From Kitagawia praeruptora (taxonomy: Eukaryota > Streptophyta > Magnoliopsida > Apiales > Apiaceae), in NCBI GenBank assembly GCA_037693485.1, contig CM075354.1, positions 143,863,001 to 143,927,000 on the forward strand: a stretch of 64,000 nt of DNA, in the 5' to 3' direction. Numbering within the stretch: the first letter of the stretch is position 1; every line of letters begins with the position of its first letter. The translations under genes and the position numbers were made by a program. Below the pieces are notes generated by a model. The model made no database searches, was not told where the DNA came from, and worked only from the letters and a program-made list of their open reading frames with translations. This document shows positions 47,620-58,504 of the stretch, piece after piece.

Positions 47620-48438
47620 GCGTTAATAAACCATTGTCTAAAATGTGATTAGCCAACGAGGGCATCTTTAATGTTTTACTTGTTAAAACACCATATCAGA
47701 CAATGTCATGTCTTAACAAAATCATTTTATAATGTTGTTTATCATCCAAACAAACAATGCTTGTTAAACGTAAACCATTGTGCAGAAGTATTTCTTACAA
47801 CGGTTTAAATTAAAGAAACCATTGTGTAGAGTCCCAAACAACAATGGATTAATTATACAAGAATGTTGTGTGTTTTCCTTTCAGACAAGACTGTATTGGA
47901 TTAAAACTATTGTGTAGCATCCTAAAACAACAATGGAAAAATTCTATAATAATGTTGTGTGCTTTCCTTTCAGACATTTGTGAATTCAATTAAAACTATT
48001 GTATGATTTCCTTTCAGACAAGTGTGCATTCAATTAAAACCATTGTGGAACATCCTAAACAACAATGGAACAATTCAATAATGATGTTGTGTGATTCACT
48101 TTTAGACAAGTGTATTGAAATAAAACTATTGTGTGATTTCCCTTCAGACATGTGGGCATTAAATTAAAACTATTGTGTGATTTACTTTCAGACAAGTGTA
48201 TATTAAATTAAAACTATTGTATAGAATTACAAACAACAACAGTTTCTAAATCGACTGTTGTTGTTTCTGGCTATCAGACAACACGTTTAGAGATGAAGTC
48301 GTTGTCCCTCGCTCTAACCCACAACATTTAGAACCGTTGTCTGAGGCGTATAACAGACGACACTCCGATAGACAACGGGGATTGTCAGTATCAGACTACG
48401 GATAAAATCCGTTGTCTGAATCGAAATTCCTTGTAGTG
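47620..48438 (+). repeat. CACTA-2 right subterminal repeats and TIR
   Basis: About 650 bases of degenerate AAACCATTGTGTA / AACAACAATGG / TTTCAGACAAG(T) units, many in a ~75-100-base rhythm (47690-48240). They are followed by better conserved CAGACAACG motifs (48270-48420) and the terminus TTGTAGTG at 48438. The inner repeats are eroded by C/T changes compared with the left end. Confidence 0.85.
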
Positions 48439-48441
48439 ACA

Positions 48442-49178
48442 TAAACACCACATCTCATCTAAAAGGACTTCTCCTCGCATTTTCAGAAGCAAAATCATTA
48501 ATAGTAAGTTCAACAACAAAGTTTTTCAACATTTTTAAATAATGAAACAATCACAATTTCAATTAAAATCTGGCCTGCAAGCATAGTACACATTAAACGA
48601 CATGCTCAGACATTGTAACAGACACATGCAGTTAAGCACAACAATATCCTGTTTGATAATAATCGAAAGTTGAGGGCCATAATTAGCTAGTTCAAATGCT
48701 CATTACACCAAACTTACCAAGATAAGACAGAAAATGCACAGAAGAATGCTAGCTCCACGTGATGTTTCTATACATACTGGCATACTGCTCTATAAAAGGG
48801 TGTATATTCCGAGGAAGTATATACTATATGCCAACCTTCTAAAACTAAGGAAACCAATTGATTGAATGCATGCAAGGATATATAGGCATCACTTAATTCA
48901 AATTGTTAACTATCAACATATGGTATAACAAATTAGATATTAGATTCAAATTTTTCCCCAAATTTTTTACCGAATGATGTGGCATGACACATGACACATT
49001 TTAATTTGTGGCGCATATGTATGCACGCGGGATCCCATTGTAAAGTTAGGAAAGTTATCAATCATAGGCATGACACATAAGCATTTGAGAAAATTTTTGG
49101 GAATTTTTTTTGGGTATCTAGCGCATTTTCCTCTGAAAAATGAATATGATAATCAAAGGGATTTTAACATTACCAGAA
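48442..49178. other. Spacer between CACTA-2 and F-box B
   Basis: No gene. The 3' untranslated sequence of F-box B probably lies at its right edge. No repeats recognised. Confidence 0.45.
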
Positions 49179-50499
49179 TCAGTGCTGCTTTCCTGCTTCA
49201 TGTAATGGGGCATTCCAGTTGACTTGTTTAAATCCTGGGATTGTAAAAACGCTCTTGCTATACTTGAAGACTTGAAAAGGGTAGAATGAGTAGGTGAAAT
49301 ATGTGGTCTCTTTTTTGTCGGAATTATACAAACACATATCCCTAGTGAGCAAATAAAGTAGGAGATCACCACTGTTAAGGTAGCCACTAACAAGGGAAAC
49401 ATGCAAATTTACATCAATATTGAAGATTAAAGTCCATGAAGCCTCGATTCCACCACCACGAAGACATTCGACATTCCAATGCCCACAAGTTAAATATACA
49501 ACTATGAAAATCATTAGTATACTTATAGATAATGACACCAATAGAATCCTTGAATTTTGTTACAAGAGCACGATTACCGGAAGCAACGAAGTTATTGATG
49601 TTACTCTTGTTAGTATCAAAAGTAGGAACAGGATAGTTAATGCCAGCAGAAGTAAGGACCTCAGTGTGTAAGTCGAAAGTGATGATACCGTAAATTCCAG
49701 TACAACAAAGAAGTCCGGTGTTGACAGAAACATCAAATTCAGCATACTTGTATGGAAGATCAGTAGGCTTATCCGGAAGCTTTCGCCAAGTATTCCTGTT
49801 AGAAGAATAAACCTCAACATAAATCTCTTCACAATCCTGAGCATAGCAATACCTATATTTCCTGAGGGAACAACTCAGCTTCACACGCCAGACAAACCTA
49901 ACAATCTTGAAATCGTTGTCAATCTGGTCAAAACCAAACCCTAGAGATTTGTCAATCTCATCAAAACCAAACCCTAGAGGTTTTTTATCATCATCAGAAA
50001 GAGAGGAGGGGGGGCTGGGAATGAGTTTCGAAAGGTTAGTAGCGGGGTTCCAAAGGTACATATTAGAGCCACCAGCAGTGCTAAAACAAACAATACCACA
50101 GGCACAACCAACAAGTTTTTCACAAAGCATTGATGGGAAATTCAGAGTAATGACAAGTTCACGAGTACCGAGGTTGATGAATGAAATTGAATCCTCCGAT
50201 ATATTTTCCTTTTGGTAGGTGTGGACAATGAGGATTTCTTCTTTTTCTTCAGCTGCTGTAATTGCCAGGTGAGATTTAATGAATTCCGAGCTTGAAATGA
50301 GGGAGAGCCATGATTTGCAAACTGATTTTAATTCAACTAAAGTCTCTGGAGGAACGCGTAGCAATATATTCATTATCAGTTCCTCCGGAATAGTACCTGT
50401 AAATCTCCTCATCTTTTGCTCTCTGGAGGCTGAAAATTTCATTTCGGCTGAAAATTTCATTTCGGATCGGTTATAATTGCTTGATAGCACTAATATCAA
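49179..50499 (-). pseudogene. F-box/FBA protein gene, copy B, with a C-terminal frameshift
   Basis: The frame opens as in copy A (MILVLSSNYN...; more likely start MKFSASREQ or MRRFTGTIPEEL). F-box at about residues 32-75, then an F-box-associated domain with the same GFGFD(E/Q)ID duplication. At NLWALEC the frame goes wrong: the related gene at 13718 has 12 bases (HDKA) where B has 10, so a 2-base loss gives a false ending (stop at 49414). The true C-terminus is still readable in the next frame (GGGIEASWTLIFNIDVNLHVS ... GYLNSGDLLLYL) to about 49179. Loss of ~80 residues may damage substrate recognition. This locus keeps its native 3' end, so it is the source of copy A. Confidence 0.75.
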
Positions 50500-52160
50500 G
50501 CAATTGCTATTGGCTGATAATCAATTGTGTTTGGAATTGTTAATTATTTCTGAAAGGCGGCGCTGCTGCAGGACTCTGCAATGAGAAAGGATCAAGGTAA
50601 CCTAGTTTATGCCCCCTTTTGACATCGTTTATAAATAACCAGGTTTTACCTAAAAATACCTTATATTTTATTTTAAAAATAATATATGTTCATGTTTAGT
50701 AAAAAAAATAATTTATTCTTCTTATTTATTTTATCAACCAAAATATCAAAAAAAAAATAATCTAGGATTAGATAAATCATGGGCAATTTTTTTTAGAAAT
50801 AGGTGCAATCTCATTTGCAACAACATAAAATATAATATGCAACTTTTGTAAAAGATAATTACGAAATTTTAATAATAACTAAAATCATAGTATCATTTTA
50901 TAATATATGTCTATGTGTTAGTACATCAATTTTGGTATTTTTGTTTAGAATTTGTTCGCCAATCAAATCAATTAGAATATATCTATTTTTGATGTAATCT
51001 TTAAATTAAAAGTAAAATGATTTAAATTAATAATAAACCTTGCACACTCAAATGATTCTCATTTTCCCTATAAGGGAAAAGAAAACATACGTTATCTAAT
51101 GTATGTTTGACATAAGCAAATAAATATTTTATTGAAAATTTCTATACTCATGGTATCACATTTTCACACTGTCACAATAATGAGTTGTCTTTTTTTTTTT
51201 TTTCTGTTTATGTTTTTTAATTAAGGTTATGCACATCCATTTGTTTTTAATGCTCAAGAAGCTTGTTGATATTAATTAATCAAAGAAGTCTGAGTATTTT
51301 GTTTAAGAGAAATATAGAGAGATTTGATCATTCTCAAATTTATATTATTTCTAGTGGTACATAAAAAGTCCATACATAATAAACATAGTGAGACTCCTCA
51401 TACATGAATATAACTCATGAGTATAATTAATATTGACTATTGATATCTATACTATACAAGCGAAATAGGGTATATTTGGTTTGGTACTCTTTTTTTGATC
51501 TTTTTTTTACTCTTTTTTTTGTCACTCTTTTGATTTGATTAAATCTCTATTATTAATAAATTTAAAAAAAAACACACACGCATACGGCAAAGCCCTGGAG
51601 AGTCCTTTCTAAAGCAAACAAGTCGTAAGTAGTTTGTCTGTTACAGTGCACAGTGCACAGTTTTTGTAATCAGCATTAAAATTAATTTTGTCACAAAAAT
51701 TATTAAAAAAATAAATAATTATTAGAAAAGATCGTTTCGAAATTTTGGAGTTTTGAAAGATATAATGGTCTGTTTTATATTAAAAAAAAGACTATCAGTT
51801 ATATCAAAAACCAATAATCATATTTTATTATCTTTTATAATTTATATTATTACTAATTAATTAGCAAATATTAAAATTATAAACAATCAAATAAAAATAT
51901 TAAGATAAAAATATTTAAAATGTTAAAAAAAAACTACTTTTATATAATATTTTTATATATCTATACTATACTATTATAAGCGAAATAGGGTATATTTGGT
52001 TTGGTACCCTTTTTTACTAATAATTAAAATACGTAATTAGAATAACATTTATTTTCATGAAATTTATAAAATTCAAAAAATATTTTAATAATAAAAACAT
52101 ATATACAACTTAAAATTTTAATGAAATATAATTAAACAGTTTACAAGTGCATCACGGTTA
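50500..52160. other. Upstream spacer of F-box B, with LINE empty site
   Basis: No gene. AAAAAGTCCATACAT occurs once at 51363-51377 without an insertion, the unfilled LINE target. The ATCTATACTATAC...GCGAAATAGGG motif occurs twice (about 51446 and 51958), as in unit A. Confidence 0.75.
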
Positions 52161-52164
52161 TAGG

Positions 52165-53036
52165 CTAGTATTTTATATGACAAAACCTTAGTGCGACATT
52201 TATGTTACATGTACTCCCCCTTAATGTTTTGTTTTGTTGCTGAACCTTCATCATGTCTCGCGCGAGAGTAGAAAATTTTTTCTTTGGGTAGAGCTTTCGT
52301 GAATATATCAGCAAGCTGTTCTTGAGTACTACAGTACTTAATTTTAATAACTCCAATTTCAACAGCTTCATGGATGAAATTATACTTCACATCAATATGC
52401 TTTGTGCGGTGTGATATACTAGGTTCTTTGCCATTGAGATAGCAGATTTATTGTCACACAAAAGAGTTGTAGAACTTTTCTGTTTCTCTTCCATATCTTG
52501 TAAGATCTTCCTTCTTCCTTAGCCAGAGAACATGAGATGTGCTAAGCTTGCTGCTAAATATTCTGCTTCTGCAGAAGAGAGTGCAACAGTTTCTTGCTTT
52601 TTTGACAGCCAAGAAATTACTTCATATCCAAGAAAAAAAGCATAGCCTGATGTGCTTTTTTTTTTTATCATGAACGCTTCCGGCCCAATCGCTATCAGAG
52701 TAACCAAATAGTTCCAACTTTTCACCTTTCGTGTACATGATACCAAAATCCAGAGTTCCTTGTAAATACCTCAAAACTCTTTTAGCAGCTCCAAGATGTA
52801 TTTGAGTTGGCTCTTACATGAACCTGGATAACAAACTAAAACTCGAGGCGTACATAATATCTAATATCCGGCCTGGTCGTCCTGAGATATAACAAAGTTC
52901 CAACCAAACCTCTGAACTTCTTTAGAATGTTTTCATAATATTGTTTTTGAGAAAAAAAATCCCTTCATTACTTTGATAAATTTAAATACCGAGAAAATAA
53001 TGTAAGAGACCCAAATCACTCATTTCATATGTTTTC
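52165..53036 (-). pseudogene. Copia-C pol 3' part (RNase H), copy B
   Basis: Same content as 23233-24093. The segment at 52746-52519 is open through KSTSGYAFFLGYEVISWLSKK and ALSSAEAEYLAAS (RNase H). The C-terminus CSTQEQLADIFTKALPKEKI lies at 52330-52260. Stops and frame changes occur in between. It has about 48 extra bases near 52137-52190 relative to copy A. Confidence 0.82.
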
Positions 53037-53358
53037 TGTTGGTTCTAATCAAACAAGTTTGTTTATTTGTTTCTGTTTTTATTTAGCTCCTGATATATCG
53101 TATGACTTGGTCATGTATTCAGTTGAGCAGTTTTAGGGAGTTGATTGAATAAAATTAGGAGGTAGTTAAATAAAAGATAGCATGTTGCTATTTTGTAGGG
53201 TAGATTTGATCTTTTCCATATCTCTAGCACCTTGCAGGTGTATTTATCTGGTACTTTCATTTCAATATTGATTAGCACGTTCAAAGTATTCTCTTGTTTC
53301 TTTCTAGTTTTCCATATAAACTCTTTGAATATATTCTGGGATCAATCGATTTCCTAAA
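53037..53358 (+). repeat. Copia-P 5' LTR, copy B
   Basis: 322 bp; the end reads CCTAAA instead of CCTACA, a single change. The primer-binding site TGGTATCAGAGCG follows at 53362-53374. Confidence 0.9.
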
Positions 53359-53384
53359 ATCTGGTATCAGAGCGAGGGACAGTA

Positions 53385-55477
53385 GTGTATGTCAGAATTT
53401 TTGGTTGCTTAGCACATATGAAACTTCCAGCAAATCAAGTGACCAAGCTCAGTGATTGCAGCAAAGTGGTGATAAACTTAGGCAAAGAACCTAGCTCCAA
53501 GGCATACAGAGTATATGATCCTGAGAATCGAAATGTGTATGTGAGTCATGATATGGTATTTGAGGAAGACAAGGGTTGGAACTGGTATGAAAAGAAGGAA
53601 AATGAAGGAGAACACCAGGGTACTTTTACTGTGTATGATGTACACACAGGAGTAGACAGAAATGAGATCGAAGATGAGAATCTTCGAACCCCACAGAATA
53701 CTCGAAGCCCCCAGTCCCAACAGTCGAGTACAAATGATTGGAGTACAGAAGAGAGCTATAGGACTCATGGTACAGAACCAAACACACCATTGTCAGGTCG
53801 TGATTTGACTCTAAGCTATGACACTGAAGCAGCAAGCAGTGAGCCACCTAAAAAGTTTCGACTACTAACAGATATCTATAATGATGCCAAGGAGGTAGAT
53901 TTAGATGATGATAAACTCATGTTGATGGGAACAGTCGAGCCTACGAGCTATAGTAAAGCTGCCACAGATTATAGCTGGCAACATGCAATAAGAAATGAGA
54001 TGGATGCAGTGGAGAAAAACAACACTTGGAAGTTAACTGAACTTCCTGCTGGGAAAAAGGCTATCTGGTTGAAATGGGTTTTCAAGGTCAAGAAGGATGC
54101 AAACGGAGAAGTGGTGAAACACAAAGCCCGTATCGTTGCAAAAGGATATGTTCAGCAACAAGGGAGAGATTTCAATGAAATATTTGCACCAGTGACTCGT
54201 CTAGAAACAGTGAGATTACTTCTAGCCCTTGCTGCGAAAAATTCATGGGAAGTGCATCATTTGGATGTCAAGTCTACGTTTTTAAATGGGGAGCTTCAGG
54301 AAGAGGTTTATGTTACACAACCTGAGGGGTTTGTGAAGAAAGGAAAGGAACAAATGGTTTATAAACTTGTGAAAGCACTATATGGCTTACGACAAGCACC
54401 TCGTGCTTGGTACGCCAAGTTGAGTAAATGTTTGGAGGAACTCAATTTCGTTCGATGCCCATATGAGCATGTTGTGTACACAAAGAAGATTGGGGGAGAA
54501 AGGCTGATAATTGGAGTGTATGTCGATGACTTATTGGTAACAGGCACAAACGTTTCTATCATTGAGGAGTTCAAGGATCAAATGAGTAAACGGTTTGAGA
54601 TGAGCAATCTGGGAAAGTTATCATATTACTTGGGGATAGAGGTGCAGCAAGGGAAAGGTTATATCGAATTGAGACAGACTGCTTATGCGAAAAAGGTTCT
54701 TGAAAAGGCTGGAATGATGGGATGCAATCCTACTAAGTATCCTATGGATCCTAAAGAGTCTATAACTAAGGATGAAGGTGGAAAACTAGTCGATACAACT
54801 GAATTCAAAAGCATTGTTGGAGGTCTACGTTATTTGGTACACACTAGACCTGATATAGCCTATTCAGTGGGAATAATTAGCAGGTATATGGAGAAGCCAA
54901 CAGTGTTGCATCAACAGGCTGTAAAACGAATTCTCAGGTACATCAGAGGGACATTGGAATATGGGTTGGTATACACAAGAAACAGCAGCAACAATATGTT
55001 GAGTGGATACTCTGACAGTTATCTTGCTGGACATGTGGACGATCGAAGGAGCACTGGAGGAATGGCGTTCTACTTGAATGAGAGTCTTGTCACGTGGGTT
55101 TCTCAAAAGCAGCGTTGTGTGGCACTCTCCTCCTGTGAAGCAGAGTTTATGGCAGCAACTGCAGCTGCATGTCAAGCAATTTGGTTGAGGAATTTACTGA
55201 GTCAAGTCACTGGGAGCAATGTTGGTCCTGTCGTGCTTTATATTGACAACAATCGGCTATTGATTTGGCCAAAAACCCTGTTTTCCATGGTCATAGCAAG
55301 CACATTGACATTCGTTACCATTTTATCCGGGAATATATTGAACGTGGAGAGATTGTGGTGAAGCATGTAAGCACAGAACTTCAGAGAGCTGATACATTGA
55401 CAAAAGCTTTGGCGACTGTTAAGTTTGAGAGAATGAGAGCTTTACTGGGTGTTACGGATTTGCACAAACTTGTTTAG
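53385..55477 (+). pseudogene. Copia-P copy B pol remnant: RT and RNase H, one frameshift
   Basis: The deletion joins an upstream ATG codon to the end of integrase (MYVRIFGCLAHMKLPANQ), giving a 658-codon ORF to 55361. It includes LDVKSTFLNGEL, YVDDLLVTG and ALSSCEAEFMAATAAA. At 55250 copy A has GACAACAAGTCGGC and B has GACAACAATCGGC, a 1-base loss that ends the frame inside RNase H; the true C-terminus continues in another frame to 55477 (ADTLTKAL). B keeps sense codons at the three places where A has post-duplication stops. Without gag, protease and integrase it is non-autonomous. Confidence 0.9.
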
Positions 55478-55490
55478 ATTAAGGGGAGAA

Positions 55491-55812
55491 TGTTGGTTCT
55501 AATCAAACAAGTTTGTTTATTTGTTTCTGTTTTTATTTAGCTCCTGATATATCGTATGACTTGGTCATGTATTCAGTTGAGCAGTTTTAGGGAGTTGATT
55601 GAATAAACTTAGGAGGTAGTTAAATAAAAGATAGCATGTTGCTATTTTGTAGGGTAGATTTGATCTTTTCCATATCTCTAGCACCTTGCAGGTGTATTTA
55701 TCTTGTACTTTCATTTCAATATTGATTAGCTCGTTCAAAGTATTCTCTTGTTTGTTTTTAGTTTTCTATATATACTCTTTGAATATATTCTGGGATCAAT
55801 CGATTTCCTACA
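55491..55812 (+). repeat. Copia-P 3' LTR, copy B
   Basis: 322 bp, complete, ending CCTACA. It is preceded by the purine tract AAGGGGAGAA and followed by TSD TTTTC. Unit A's copy stops at the position equivalent to 55775 here. Confidence 0.9.
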
Positions 55813-55817
55813 TTTTC

Positions 55818-57019
55818 AACATTTTCTTTTTTAAAATCATTAATCATTTTTTCATTATTCCCTGTAAAGATTAAGTCATCAACATATAATGAAACAAGAA
55901 GAACGTTACTACCTTGAGTCTTGATGTATAGAGTTGGCTCACTCTTGCTTTTTTTGAATCCCCTTGCAATAAAATAGCCATCAATTTGGCTATACCAAGC
56001 TCGAGGAGCCTTCTTCAGCCAGTATAAAGATTTTTTTAATTTATACACTTTATCCTAATTCCTTGCCTTCAATCACAAAACCTTGAGGCTGTTTGATGTA
56101 AACATCCTCTTGAAGATCAACATATAACATATAATAAAACAAGAAGAACGTTACTACCTTGAGTCTTGATGTATAGAGTTGGCTCACTCTTGCTTCTTTT
56201 AAATCCCCTTGCAATAAAATAGCCATCAATTTGGCTATACCAAGCCCGAGGAGCCTGCTTTAGCCCGTATAAAGATTTTTTAATTTATACACTTTATCTT
56301 AATTCCTTGCCTTCAATCACAAAACCTTGAGGCTATTCGATGTAAACACCCTCTTGAAGAACGCCATTCAGAAAGGCTGATTTAACATCTAGTTGATACA
56401 AATGCCAACCTTTGTGCGTAGCCAGGGAAACTAGAGTTCTGATAGTGTCAAGCCTCGCCATTTACTAAAATCAACACCATTTTGTTGTGCATAACCTTTT
56501 ACCACTAGCCTCACCTTATTTCTATTTATTGTGCCATCTGAATTGTGTTTTACTTTATAGACCCATTTTATTCCGATCACTTCCTTATCTTTTGGTCTAT
56601 CAACCAACTCCCATGTCATGTTTTTATTAATCATTCCAATTTCTTCTTTCATTGCTTTCTTCCAAGTTTTTTCCTTTATTGCTTCTTCAAAAAATTCAGG
56701 CTCACTTTTGCAAAAATTACAGTGCTGATAAAGATCAGAAATATTTCTAAACTTCCATGGAGGTGTTGAATTATGAGTAATCTCCATACTACCATTAGAT
56801 GGAGGGCTTAAAGTAATAACTCTTGGTATGGAAGGAGGTGTATCGACGGGTGTATCACCGCTACTTTCATTTTCTCCAATAGACTGTGGCCTTGCAATGC
56901 CAAGAACAACCTGTTTTTCAACTTCTTCTCTTTTCAATTCCAAGAAGAATTTTCATCAAATATATATAACATCTTTAGAAATAATAACTTTGTTACTCTT
57001 CAAGTTATATAAGCGATAA
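55818..57019 (-). pseudogene. Copia-C integrase end and reverse transcriptase, with internal tandem duplication
   Basis: Read leftwards: a linker rich in Pro/Ser (about 56940-56770), RT start (WKKAMKEEIGMINKNMTWELV, IGIKWVYKVKHNSDGT), then FLNGVLQEGVY-type sequence at about 56350. A tandem duplication of ~245 bases follows (about 56360-56117 and 56116-55872), so LKKSLYWLKKAPRAWYSQ ... LYVDDLI occurs twice. Several stops and frame changes. RT copies element RNA in intact relatives; this one is dead. Confidence 0.82.
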
Positions 57020-57337
57020 CCTTTAGAATGTAAGCTATAACACTACAAGAAAACAAGGCTAAATGTGACCAAATAAATTCGACCGCGGCTAAATATGACC
57101 GAATTTGGTCGACCTTTTTTGACCCAGCTAAATATGACCGAATTCAGTCGAATTTAGCCGCGGTCGAATTTATTCGGTCGAATTTAGTACTAAATTTGAC
57201 CGTTATTTTTTTTCGGTCGAATTTAGTACCTACTAAATTCGACCGATTTTTTTCGGTTGAATTTACTAGCTACTAAATTCGACTGTTATTTTTGTTCGAT
57301 CGAATTTAGTAGATTCGACCGAATTCGATCATATTTA

Positions 57338-57557
57338 GGGGCCGTTTGGCAAATTCTCACATCAACTTATAAGTTACTTATTTCGGAAAAAATTTCGTAT
57401 TTACATACATTTTTTTAAACAAAAATGTGCATGGGGAGTTTAATATTCGTTATCTTGTAAAAATAAGTTACTTATTTCAGAAAAAAGTACATATTTCCTA
57501 ACTTTTTTCCAGAATAAGTAACTTATTTCTGAAAAATAAGATTTCCCAAACGGGCCC
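57338..57557. mobile_element. 220-bp MITE, Tourist-like, nested in CACTA-3
   Basis: The left end is GGGGCCGTTTGGCAAAT and the right end read inward is GGGCCCGTTTGGGAAAT, an imperfect terminal inverted repeat. TTA stands on both sides (57335-57337, 57558-57560), as in PIF/Harbinger-type insertions. The interior is also nearly palindromic (ATAAGTTACTTATTTC against its complement). Confidence 0.75.
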
Positions 57558-57844
57558 TTAGTAAGGGAGCGGGAAAATTGCCGCCCAAATTTTTTCCAAA
57601 TATTGCCGAAATTTTGTTGAATTTATAAATATGACCGAATTCTGTCATATTTAGTAGGGAGGAAAATTGCCGCCCAATTTTTTCTCAAATGTTGCCGAAA
57701 TTTGGTCGAATTTATAAATATGACCGAATTCGGTAAAATATTAAATTCGACCAAATTTGGTCGAATTTACCCGCATTAAATTCAACCAAATTTGGTCAAA
57801 TTTAATAAATGTGACCAAATTCAGTTGAATTTATTATTTTCAGA

Positions 57845-58235
57845 AATTGAAAATTTATTATTAAATATTTAAATGTTTGTACACATCATGAAAAAATATT
57901 TACAAATACAAAGAAAACGTTATTCATATGCATAAATTTAATTTGTGCGTAAAAAATATTCATATGATAGGAGAAAGTTAAATTTTTATTTAGTATATTG
58001 TTTAAATAAATTAAATAAGTATCTAATTAGTTTGAAAAACTATTTTTAGATATTTAAATATTTGTACACATCATTAAAATAATTTATAAATACAAGGATA
58101 ACATTATTCATATGTATAAATTTAGTTGTGTGTAAAAACTATTCATATGATAGGAGTAAGTTGAATTTTTATTTAGTAGATTGTCTAAATAAATTAAATA
58201 AGTATCTAATTGGTTTGAAAAAATACAAAAAAAAA
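57845..58235. repeat. ~183-bp tandem duplication in CACTA-3
   Basis: TTTGTACACATCAT ... CATATGATAGGAG ... AAGTATCTAATT(A/G)GTTTG occurs twice with about 10 percent difference by eye. No coding signal. Confidence 0.75.
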
Positions 58236-58504
58236 ATTATGCGGGTATTGGAAATACATACGGTATATAACATAATTTTTTTAAACAAAAAATAAAGAGA
58301 AAATTCGACCAAATTTGGTCGAATGTAATAAATGTGACCAAATTTGGTTGAATTTATTATTTTCAGAATTTATTCATTAGATACTTTCAAATTTTTTTCA
58401 AAAATATTTTATTTGTTGTAAAAAATAAAAAAAATATGAGAGTATCCGAAAAACATATTATATTCTATAAAAAAAAACTAGAAAAAAATAATGAGGGGGA
58501 AAAA

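Larger units (their letters stand above)
35341..48438 (+). mobile_element. CACTA-2, complete 13.1-kb CACTA transposon with TIRs and 3-bp TSD
   Basis: The left end reads CACTACAAAAAAAACAGC; the right end read inward is CACTACAAGGAATTTCG. Both continue into TCAGACAAC motifs. ACA flanks both sides (35338-35340 and 48439-48441), the 3-bp target duplication of CACTA elements. Inside are a TNP2 gene reading left (36034-40362) and a Ulp1-domain gene reading right (43606-47354), with 3.2 kb between them. Both read open across all the exons I can place, so this copy could be autonomous; activity is not shown by the sequence. Confidence 0.93.
49524..55775 (+). repeat. Segmental duplication unit B (donor of unit A)
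   Basis: Collinear with 14865-28939. B is taken as the donor because its flanks are continuous: the F-box gene extends beyond the left boundary, and at the right boundary the copia-P LTR, its TSD and the host copia-C all continue. It lacks the LINE and 2,106 bases of copia-P. Confidence 0.88.
53037..55812 (+). mobile_element. Copia-P copy B, both LTRs and TSD, internal deletion
   Basis: 5' LTR 53037-53358 and 3' LTR 55491-55812, each 322 bp. TTTTC flanks both sides (53032-53036 and 55813-55817). Relative to copy A, gag, protease and most of integrase are missing: the leader reads GTGTATG and passes directly to TCAGAATTTTTGG, a 2,106-base deletion with ATG shared at both edges. Confidence 0.93.
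52165..57040 (-). mobile_element. Copia-C, minus-strand copia, interrupted by copia-P and by CACTA-3
   Basis: Two blocks of one decayed element: 57040-55818 (end of the integrase/linker region and RT) and 53036-52165 (late RT, RNase H, C-terminus). The reading NNEKMINDFKKENVEN at 55818 resumes as YEMSDLGLLHYFLGI at about 53028. The gap is exactly copia-P with its TTTTC target duplication. At 57041 CACTA-3 begins, with copia sequence (KGYRLYNLKSNKVIISKDVI) right up to it. No LTR of copia-C is recognised. Confidence 0.85.

Noticed and set aside
53385..55361. A novel host gene of 658 codons
   Set aside because: It is copia RT/RNase H fused to the leader by a deletion; LTRs and TSD surround it.
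57041..57340. CACTA-3 as the missing end of CACTA-1
   Set aside because: The motifs are related, but they are separated by CACTA-2 and both duplicated loci, and the TIR sequences differ.
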